Shown here one piece after another: positions 57,270 through 64,000 of a stretch of DNA of 64,000 nucleotides. Position 1 is the first letter of the stretch; each line of letters starts with the position of its first letter. Source of the DNA: Vitellaria paradoxa. Taxonomy: Eukaryota; Streptophyta; Magnoliopsida; Ericales; Sapotaceae. The DNA is taken from the NCBI GenBank assembly GCA_019916065.1, contig CM034241.1:6177920-6241919 (forward strand), given 5' to 3'. A program made the position numbers and the translations under genes. The notes beneath the pieces are model-generated. The model ran no database searches. It was not told the origin of the DNA and was given only the letters and a program-made list of their open reading frames with translations.

Positions 57270-57600
57270 AAGGAAGTGCCATACCATAATCGATTTCAAA
57301 GTCAGTCAAGTCAATTGCCAAGTTTTCAAGTCAAAGTTTAAGTCTACAAATTGTCAAGATAGTTGCGAAGCCTTTAAATTAAAATTCAAATCTATAAATC
57401 TTGATATTAAGTTCAAGTTTACAAATCTTGAGATTAAGTCAGAACCAAAGTCTCAAGTAGCTAAAGCAGTACTCAAGTCAAAGTTTATCAAGCTATCAAG
57501 CTCTCAAGCATTTAACTTGCAAATTTCGAGATTAAGTTGTTAAACCTTGCAAACGTTAAAATCAAGTTGTCAAGTTTTCAAATCAAAATTTAAATTTACA
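57270..57600 (+). repeat. degenerate TCAAG-rich repeat
   Basis: The words TCAAG, CAAGTTT, AAATCTTGA and ATTAAGTT occur every 10-30 bases without a fixed period. A decayed minisatellite is the simplest reading. Confidence 0.5.
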
Positions 57601-58087
57601 AAATATGCAAAAGAAGAATCAAAAGATTTTTTTCATAATATTGCAAATATTGTATTCATCCCTTTAAATTAAATAAATAAAATTTGTTACCTATTTTTTA
57701 TAGTAATTTTTAGAAAATAAAATTTGTGTATACACTAGTATTCGGCCAACTTGAGCTAACTCTCAGAAATCAAATAGACTTGTAGTTTGTCATCAACTAA
57801 TGACATTAATCCTTCAAAATAATAATGGGTCAGAACTTAGAAGAGTTGCAAGTGATGCATGTGACCTTAATTCATACTTGAGACCGGCACATGGGGTGTC
57901 ACTGAAAATTTGCATATATGATCCCTTTAGAAAGAATCTTGGAATGAAATATTTTTAATATACTTTCAAGTAACTAATGGTGTGTATATAAAACAAGAAA
58001 GATGAGGAAGGGAAGGCACTCTATAGAACGAAAAAGATAAGGTAATCTTCAATCAATCTGATTAAGTATCTTTCCAATCTTCTTGGC

Positions 58088-58160
58088 ATGGCTTCCCAAT
58101 CTCAATAGCTTCACTTCGTTTTGTTCCCTCTAATAGCCCAAGTAACATGATCACGAGCAG
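58088..58160 (+). pseudogene. decayed 5' end of a UGT73-type gene
   Basis: ATG at 58088 begins MASQSQ, then a stop, then LHFVLFPLIAQ, after which one lost base would restore the GHMI of the family (CAAGTAACATGATC against an expected CAAGGTCACATGATC). The match to the start of UGT73 proteins is clear but lasts only about 25 codons. A TATATAAAAC at 57974-57983, about 100 bases upstream, may be its old TATA box. The rest of the gene is gone. Confidence 0.7.
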
Positions 58161-60019
58161 AAGCTTGGATTACTCGAAGGGTGTGAGAATCTCTACACAC
58201 TCCCTTCACTTGGTTTGTCTGTGAAGTTCTTCCCCGCAATTAGTGAAAAAATTGGATTTTGTGACTAATTCCACAAAACTCCAACAAAGAGATGGATTAA
58301 GAGTGTGTTTAGATTGATAAAAAGTGAGATAAAATGAAATAAAATATAGTTTGAAAAAAAATTTGCGTTTAGTGCCCACATCTCAAATCGCATTTTTTGG
58401 AAATGAGCAGTAAGATTTCCATTCCAACAGATTAAATTTCCATTTGAACGGATTCAAAATTTTGTATCAGTCATGGCCTTTTTGCATATCAAACCAAACT
58501 CGAAAAGATTTCTATAATCTGTTTGAACGGAAGTTGGCTGTGCGAATTTATTAAAACGATTTTTACAACCCTAGAAAAAACAGTCACAGTGAGTGTCATT
58601 TGGTAATTTAGAAGTCCGTAATGAGAATAGTGAAAAAATTTTTGGTATTTGATTAACCGAATTTCAGTTATCGACTTTTTTTTAAAAGGTATTGAACTTT
58701 TTTGAATTTCGAAAAAGTAAGAATGTACAAAAATGTAATAGAGATTTTTAAAAAATTTTAGAAATTTTTATCAAAGTTTGGTACACCAAATACACCCAAA
58801 GTGAGATAAAATAATATAAGTTGTGGATTCGTAATTCGTATAGTAAAATAAAAAGTAAATAACTTTTAGAAATTTTTTAAAATTTTCAGAAATTTACAAC
58901 AAGTTAAATAGAGCTTTATAATTAAATTTACCAATTAATAATACTATTTTAATTATCTCTCCCTTTGAAATCATGGAATAATGTAATTATATTTTGAAAA
59001 GGAGACGAATTAGTTGTTTTAAAATTTTAATTATAAAATATAAAAAATTTACAACAACAATGACAAATATGGGAGACCAAAATTCTATTATCCCTGTGTG
59101 CCTCTTTTGGGGTCGGGGAGAAACCTGTAGCCGCTATCCATGGGTGCGCACTGAATGAAACCCCTCGTGGCCCTAGCCGACAAAGAATCATGAGGAGGTA
59201 AACCAGCCTAGGCAAGTCCTGACTGACCGACTCAGCCGGAAAAGCCGTTGAAGATCGCCTCCACATTAAAAAGAAAAACCGTCCCCCGAAGGAGTCGAAC
59301 TCGAGACCTCACGTGACTCGAGCCCTACGGCCCCGACCCTTGACTAAGTCGATTACCCCTTTCGGGGCCCGTGTGCCTCTTTTCTGCGCCCGTGTACGAG
59401 TAAAGAAGTGTCACTTCGCAAGTTTTGGAGTGCGAATGTTTAGTTAAAAAATATAGTAAAAATATAAAAATATAGTATAAAAATAATATATAGTGAAATT
59501 TAATTTAAAAAAATATAAAAATTTAATAAAAATTAATATATTTTAATTAGTTTTAATCAACAAAATTCTCTCTTGGTGATTAAAAAAATGGATATGAAAG
59601 TCAAATAAAAAATCTAAAAGATTTGTTGAAAGGTGTTGTAATTTAATGTCGGATAATAATTATTGAATTACATTCAGAGGGCAATTTCGTGGTACCGTGG
59701 AAAACTGGGGGTGCAGTTATTTTGAGAGAGATACCCTATTAAATCCAAAATTGCTAATGTAAGCGCTTACGTGACAAAAATTGCGGCCAAGTAAATAACC
59801 TTATCCACCCCGCGTCGCGCTGTCAAAAATTACTGAAAGTTATAAGAAATTATAAATATTTATTTATTTTTATTAATTTTTATTTTTTTTATTTTTTTTT
59901 ATTTTAAGAATTTAAATTTTATAAATTTTTACAAAAAAAATTATAAAAAATTACTCATTTTTCTCATCTTTTTCAATATTTGTCGGTCTTTCACACTATT
60001 TTTTGACCAAAGCGATTGA
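58161..60019. other. intergenic region with one SINE
   Basis: AT-rich apart from the SINE at 59109-59370. A short TAAGCGCTTA palindrome at 59760-59769 is visible. No coding sequence recognised; the minus-strand frame 59027-59266 lies within the SINE. Confidence 0.6.
59109..59370 (-). mobile_element. tRNA-derived SINE with 13-bp target duplication, 262 bp
   Basis: GTGTGCCTCTTTT occurs at both edges (59096-59108 and 59371-59383). Read on the minus strand, the element starts GGGCCCCGAAAGGGGT, has an A-box-like CGACTTAGTCAAGGG and a B box GAGTTCGACTCC within its first 100 bases, and ends GGTTTCTCCCCGACCCC. This is the layout of plant tRNA-derived SINEs (Au-like). It is GC-rich against the AT-rich surroundings. 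Confidence 0.88.
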
Positions 60020-60156
60020 AACGGTTTGCTTTACATTATTCTAATGGATTATTTTGATCACTTTTAATTAATTTTTAAACACCAAAAATAACTGACTTTT
60101 CAACTTTTTTTTCAACTTTCACCCACTTTTGATCCACCAAACGACACCATCAAAAA

Positions 60157-60164
60157 TATATAAA
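60157..60164 (+). promoter_or_regulatory. TATA box of the truncated UGT copy
   Basis: TATATAAA, the duplicate of the TATA box of the intact gene, 60 bases before its ATG. Confidence 0.6.
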
Positions 60165-60223
60165 TCCAAAGACTTCTTAAATGACTCACTGATATTCAAT
60201 TCAACAAAACTTCGCCAGCTGCA

Positions 60224-60439
60224 ATGGCTTCAGAGAACAAGCACCGACTTCACTTTGTTATGGTTCCCTTAATGTCCCCAGGCCACTTCATACCCATGAT
60301 AGACATGGCCAAATTATTAGCACAGCGCGGTGTCACTGCCACTATTATCACCACCCCTCTCAGTCCCAGCTGCAATGGCTTGCTTTGCATTATTTCAATG
60401 AATTATTTTAATTATAATTTTTTAAACATTAAAAAATAA
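60224..60439 (+). pseudogene. truncated UGT73-type 5' fragment (71-codon frame)
   Basis: ATG at 60224 starts [20 protein letters not shown], and 46 codons match the intact downstream gene almost perfectly, including the catalytic His. After ITTPL the frame enters duplicated promoter sequence and ends at 60439 with a meaningless tail. It has no acceptor pocket and no PSPG box, so it cannot be an enzyme. With its own TATA copy it could still be transcribed, possibly through into the intact gene. Confidence 0.85.
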
Positions 60440-60503
60440 CTGACATTTTTTATTTTAATCAACTTTTGGCAACTTTTGATCCATCAAACATCCCCATCAT
60501 CAA

Positions 60504-60510
60504 TATATAA
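60504..60510 (+). promoter_or_regulatory. TATA box of the second UGT
   Basis: TATATAA about 60 bases before the ATG at 60571. An ATG ACT CAC TGA mini-frame at 60528-60539 lies between them; whether it is in the mRNA depends on the start site, which should fall near 60535. Confidence 0.65.
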
Positions 60511-60570
60511 ATCCAAAGACTTCCTAAATGACTCACTGATATTCAATTCAACAAAACTTTCCCAGCTGCA

Positions 60571-62070
60571 ATGGCTTCAGAGAACAAGCACCCACTTCAC
60601 TTTGTTATGGTTCCTTTAATGTCCCCAGGCCACTTCATCCCCATGATAGACATGGCCAAATTACTAGCACAGCGCGGCGTCACTGCCACTGTTATCACCA
60701 CACCTCTCATTGCTTCCAGATTCAGCCCAATCATCAGCCGTTCGATTGAATCTGGACTCCCGATCCAACTCCTCCAACTCCGGTTCCCAACGGCGGAGGC
60801 AGGCTTACCGGAGGGGTGTGAATCCTTGGATAGAGTTCCCTCCCTGGAGTTAGCAGGCAATTTCTTTATTGCCATGGGTATGCTGCAACAGCCACTGGAG
60901 GAATTAGTTGAAAAACTCGAGCCTTGTCCAAATTGCATAATAGCAGATAGATATCTTCCATGGGTAGCCGACACCGCTCGCAAATTCCACATTCCAAGAA
61001 TCGTATTCGATGGGATGAGTTGCTTCACTCACTTGTGTTTGCACAATTTTCATATTTCAAAGGTACACGAGCGTGTCCCCAGTTCGTCGGAACCCTTTCT
61101 GGTGCCTGATTTGCCAGACAGAATTGAGTTCACTAAAGCCCAACTGCCGGAAGATCTCAATCCGCGTTCGGACGCTGTGAAATATGTTTCCGAACGAATA
61201 AGAAAAGCCGCGGAAGAAGCATACGGAGTGGTGATTAATAGCTTCGAGGAGTTAGAACCGAGGTACGTCAAACAATATCGCGAGGCAAAAGGCAGTAAAG
61301 CTTGGCTCCTTGGACCGGTATCGCTATGCAACAGGGAGAATTCGGACAAGGCGCAGAGAGGAAACAAGTCGGCAATTGACGAGAGCCAGTGTTTAAAGTG
61401 GCTCGACGCGCAAGAGCGAGGCTCTGTAATCTACGCTTGTCTTGGAAGCATCACCGGCCTTCCGGCTCCACAGTTGGCAGAGCTCGGTTTAGGCCTGGAA
61501 GCATCGAAGCGCCCATTCGTTTGGGTTATCAGAGAGGGAGAAAAGTCCAAGGAGATGGAGAAATGGATGGAAGAGGATGGATTTGAGGGAAGAATAAAAG
61601 GGAGAGGACTTGTAATCCGAGGATGGGCTCCGCAAGTGCTCATATTGTCCCATTTGTCTGTGGGAGCATTTTTAACGCACTGTGGGTGGAATTCCACTCT
61701 TGAAGGAGTCTCCGCTGGTCTGCCGATGATAACGTGGCCCATTTTCGCTGAGCAATTCTTCAACGAGAAGTTGGTTGTGGAGGTTTTGGGGATTGGTGTG
61801 AGTGTTGGGGCTCGGGTTTCTGTGCCTTGGGGGGAGGAAGGTAAGTTTGGGGTGTTGGTGGCAAGGGAGGATGTAATAGAAGCTGTGGGGAAAGTAATGG
61901 ATGAAGGAACAGAAGGGGGTGAAAGAAGGAATAGAGCAAAAGAACTTGGGGAGATGGCAAAGAAGGCAATGGAAGAAGGGGGTTCTTCTTACTTGAATAT
62001 GACACTCTTGATGGAAGACATCATGCAACAGGTCACGCAGAAGAACTCGGTAAAAGAGCACAACATATAA
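60571..62070 (+). CDS. UGT73-type UDP-glycosyltransferase, 499 aa, intact
   Basis: An intronless family-1 glycosyltransferase, paralogue of the gene at 53285. It begins [20 protein letters not shown] with the catalytic His at residue 21. The catalytic Asp is present at residue 126 (CIIADRYLPW). The PSPG box spans residues 352-395, from WAPQVLILSH through LTHCGWNSTLEG to ITWPIFAEQ, and ends in Gln as in glucosyltransferases. The length is normal for UGT73 enzymes. Cytosolic, with no signal peptide; family members act on flavonoids, coumarins, triterpenes or brassinosteroids, so the acceptor is not predictable from this. Its promoter and first 46 codons are duplicated directly upstream, and transcripts from the upstream copy could read through. 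Stop at 62068-62070. Confidence 0.96.
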   Translation: MASENKHPLHFVMVPLMSPGHFIPMIDMAKLLAQRGVTATVITTPLIASRFSPIISRSIESGLPIQLLQLRFPTAEAGLPEGCESLDRVPSLELAGNFFIAMGMLQQPLEELVEKLEPCPNCIIADRYLPWVADTARKFHIPRIVFDGMSCFTHLCLHNFHISKVHERVPSSSEPFLVPDLPDRIEFTKAQLPEDLNPRSDAVKYVSERIRKAAEEAYGVVINSFEELEPRYVKQYREAKGSKAWLLGPVSLCNRENSDKAQRGNKSAIDESQCLKWLDAQERGSVIYACLGSITGLPAPQLAELGLGLEASKRPFVWVIREGEKSKEMEKWMEEDGFEGRIKGRGLVIRGWAPQVLILSHLSVGAFLTHCGWNSTLEGVSAGLPMITWPIFAEQFFNEKLVVEVLGIGVSVGARVSVPWGEEGKFGVLVAREDVIEAVGKVMDEGTEGGERRNRAKELGEMAKKAMEEGGSSYLNMTLLMEDIMQQVTQKNSVKEHNI

Positions 62071-63077
62071 TTTGTGCGAAGCTGGTATTAACACTAGAAT
62101 TAGATCCTAAAGCTTGCAATAATATTTATTGTTTATTTTCTGCCAATGCAAGGTTGCTCGATTTGCTTGAGCTTCTTTGGAATGAAGTCATAAAGTAACC
62201 TTAGCAAACTGCAAGTTTTGATTATTGTGGTAAATAATGAATTTTGTGACTATTTAATTAACATTTGATTGGATACAAGAATCTAGTAGTTTTGCAAACA
62301 AAAAGCATTATGTATTTGAAGTCGCTAGAACAATAAGTATTTCTTGAAGTTCGGCAAATTGATCATCCATATGTTGCATGAGTTAAATTAGTAGCAATTT
62401 AATAATTTTTAGGATTTGATAATTTAATTAGTTAGCAATTGGTTGAATAGTTAAATAGTTTTTGTGAATTGAGAATGCAATTAGTTAATATGTTTTAAAC
62501 ATATCAACTTCTAATGACACTCAATAATTAAGATTTATTTATATTATTTAATAATAAATAACAAAAATTTAAAATAATGTTAACTATATAATTAATTATA
62601 TGGTTTGAATATAATTATTTTTAATGAATTGGTAGTAATATAACAAATTTTAAAAATGAATAATATTTTGATTAGTTAGTATATAAGCATACCAGTTTAT
62701 TATTAATTTTTTTTTTTTAAAGGTAAGCTTCTAATGATACTCAACATGCAATGCCTTCAATTTTTGCAACCCGAAAATCAGAAGTATCTCTTTGGCATGA
62801 GTTAGTGAGACTGAAATTAAGAGAAAATAAATTTTATTTTAGATGTCAAGGCATGTGGTACTACTATTAAGTCAAATAATGTGTTAAGAAAATTAGTGAT
62901 TGAGAAAAAAGTGAAATTTGACCATAATTAAATTGTATATGAGATTAATTATTACAACTAGAACAATGAAGATTGAAGTAAAATTTACTGTAAATTGTAA
63001 CTGTCATCCATAATTTTAATTGAAAATAGGAAATTCTTGGGAAGCTGCACAAACCCTGCTGGCCCACAATATTCTTA
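62071..63077. other. 3' flank of the second UGT and intergenic AT-rich region
   Basis: The first 200 bases include AATAATATTT (62119) and TGTTTATTTT-like poly(A) signal candidates. The remainder is AT-rich with TTAATTAG-like words and no coding sequence. The right edge (63060-63077) is one copy of the SINE target duplication. Confidence 0.6.
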
Positions 63078-63411
63078 AAAAAAAAAAAAAAAGGATTTAA
63101 CCTCGAGAGATTCACTCCCTAGGTCAAACCCCTAGAGAGTGAATCTCTTTTGGTTTGTGCCACACATACCGGCCCCTCAACATGTATAGCGGTCAATCGC
63201 GAACTCGCGTAGCGGCGGGGAGTCGGACCCACACCCAAGAACTGGATACGGTTCGTCCAGCCAAGGAGGCCCGTCCTACCAACCTTTACTACGCTTTGCG
63301 CCCGGGAGGCTGGCCCCAAGTTTTTGCTAGAGAGGAGACTTGAACTTGAGACCTTGGGGTGGTAAGCCCCTAAGTCCCAGTCCAAGACCATCCCATCTAA
63401 CCCCTTGGGGT
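63078..63411 (-). mobile_element. tRNA-derived SINE with 18-bp target duplication and T tail, 334 bp
   Basis: TGGCCCACAATATTCTTA occurs at 63060-63077 and 63412-63429. Read on the minus strand, the element begins near CCAACCCCAAGGGGTTAGAT, has a B box GTCTCAAGTTCAAGTCTCC about 75 bases in, and ends with TTAAATCC plus a run of about 15 T. Before the tail it contains a strong hairpin (plus strand 63105-63150) with arms AGAGATTCACTC and GAGTGAATCTCT. The poly-T tail is the type seen in Au-family SINEs. Confidence 0.88.
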
Positions 63412-63429
63412 TGGCCCACAATATTCTTA

Positions 63430-63941
63430 TAGGCTATAGTTTCAGTATTTCATGTGGAGGGACCAGACAAAACGACTTGTTTTCTTGCAAATTAATTAAT
63501 TCATTTGACAGAAAAAATTCCACGATTGGTGGCGATATGTTTTTCAACGCAATCAACATATCTGGACTTTTCAAGTCGATGTGAAAAAAGCTATCCCAAA
63601 ATTATCGACTGGCTAGCTAGATTGTCGGTTACTTATTAAATTTATATTTTCAACAAGCGGGGAAGAACTTGGGAGCTCCACCTTCAGTCTTATTCACGGG
63701 TCCAAGGGACTGCAGTAAAAAATTTATGTAATTAAATTAATTATTTTTTTTATTTAATTTGATGATTTTAATTTATTTTAATTCAATTTATTTTTAAAAT
63801 AAAAATAAAAGTTTAAAAAATCTAATTAGAATACAATTAATACGAAATATCGAAGATCACATGTAATTAAAAGATAAAAAAATCTCAACCGTCCATCTTT
63901 CCACTGCATTTTCCTCGAACCCCTTATTCACTTACCAGAAG
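63430..63941. other. intergenic, possible promoter region of a following gene
   Basis: AT-rich with no coding signal. ACCGTCCATC at 63889 and CCACTGCATTTTCCTCGAACC precede an ATG at 63942. Confidence 0.4.
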
Positions 63942-64000
63942 ATGCCGATTTCATTTCCCAGTACACGCCGTCCACAAAACCATTATCCCTCAATGGCAAT
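63942..64000 (+). CDS. possible 5' end of a further gene, cut by the window end
   Basis: ATG CCG ATT starts an open frame that runs off the window (MPISFPSTRRPQNHYPSMA). Ser/Pro/Arg richness would suit an organelle-targeted N-terminus, but 19 codons are too few to decide. Base composition rises in GC from about 63885, as plant genes often do. Tentative. Confidence 0.3.
   Translation, partial: MPISFPSTRRPQNHYPSMA

Larger units (their letters stand above)
54881..58087. other. intergenic region between UGT copies
   Basis: Contains the 3' UTR of the first UGT (to roughly 55000), a C-then-G run (55101-55118), a pair of direct repeats (about 56110-56210 and 56870-56970) and a stretch full of TCAAG/CAAGTT words (57270-57600). 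GC-rich phrases around GGACCAGCCCAGCCCA (55232) and GGGCCCAGATCCATGTCCG (55535) look like the two ends of a small decayed inverted-repeat element, but no target duplication is visible. No coding sequence recognised. Confidence 0.6.
60020..60714 (+). repeat. tandem duplication of a UGT promoter and 5' coding end (347-bp step)
   Basis: Two successive copies of promoter plus gene start lie 347 bp apart (ATG at 60224 and 60571). Both contain TTTGCTTTRCATTATT, TTGATCCAYCAAAC, AATATATAAATCCAAAGACT, TGACTCACTGATATTCAATT and MASENKH coding sequence. Copy 1 stops matching after the codons for [10 protein letters not shown] and runs into the upstream sequence of copy 2. At the junction, the 18 bases TCCCAGCTGCAATGGCTT (60364-60381) repeat the start-codon context of copy 2 (60560-60577). 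Confidence 0.92.

Noticed and set aside
59270..59370. tRNA gene
   Set aside because: A and B box-like sequences are present, but no cloverleaf can be drawn and the target duplication bounds a longer SINE.
60528..60539. Regulatory upstream ORF (ATG ACT CAC TGA) of the second UGT
   Set aside because: It lies only about 20 bases after the TATA box, probably upstream of the transcription start, so it may not be in the mRNA.
61672..62094. 140-codon minus-strand frame under the second UGT, and the similar one at 54440-54772
   Set aside because: Both are antisense shadows of the same conserved region in two paralogues, which explains their similarity.
63330..63411. tRNA gene
   Set aside because: Same reasoning: the B box belongs to the 5' part of a SINE with an 18-bp duplication.

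Overview
This is nuclear DNA from a flowering plant, almost certainly a eudicot and possibly a woody one. The basis is a multi-exon gene with GT-AG introns, intronless family-1 glycosyltransferases of the UGT73 type, and a transposon load typical of angiosperms (Tat-lineage Ty3/Gypsy, Ty1/Copia, plant L1 and RTE LINEs, a Cassandra-type LTR, Tourist-like MITEs, tRNA-derived SINEs). The species cannot be named from the sequence alone.

Region 1 (1-33,960). A single + strand host gene covers 6,010-33,608. Twenty-eight exons can be chained with perfect phase to give about 1,046 C-terminal residues of a HEAT-repeat protein matching Arabidopsis SHOOT GRAVITROPISM 6 (SGR6) and animal MROH1. The N-terminal exons lie upstream of the window or were not recognised in 1-6,009. 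Its introns are swollen by insertions: a Copia relic (12.9-14.3 kb), a Tourist-like MITE (18.2 kb), a nearly full-length antisense L1 LINE (22.1-28.1 kb), another inverted-repeat element (29.4 kb), a 5'-truncated RTE LINE with a 14-bp target duplication (30.1-31.4 kb) and a second Tourist-like MITE (32.5 kb). A further Copia relic lies at 4.1-5.3 kb.

Region 2 (35,291-50,482). A complete but decayed Tat-lineage Gypsy element of about 15.2 kb has near-identical target duplications (GCATG/GTATG). It carries a 5S-rRNA-like solo LTR nested in its protease region, a 3' minisatellite, an antisense ORF, and a 4.57-kb Copia element inserted in its 3' LTR (5-bp TACAC target duplication).

Region 3 (50,483-64,000). 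Two intact intronless UGT73-type glucosyltransferase genes lie on the + strand (53,285-54,880 and 60,571-62,070). There are also at least two broken pieces of the family: a decayed start at 58,088 and a duplicated promoter plus 5' end at 60,224. The first intact copy has Gly where the catalytic Asp is expected, while the second has both His and Asp. Two tRNA-derived SINEs with 13- and 18-bp target duplications and one small MITE are embedded here. An open frame starting at 63,942 may be the beginning of another gene.

I saw no wholly new molecular system. The strongest leads are the glycosyltransferase lacking its catalytic Asp, the local birth and decay of UGT 5' ends, and the layered, datable nest of retroelements.
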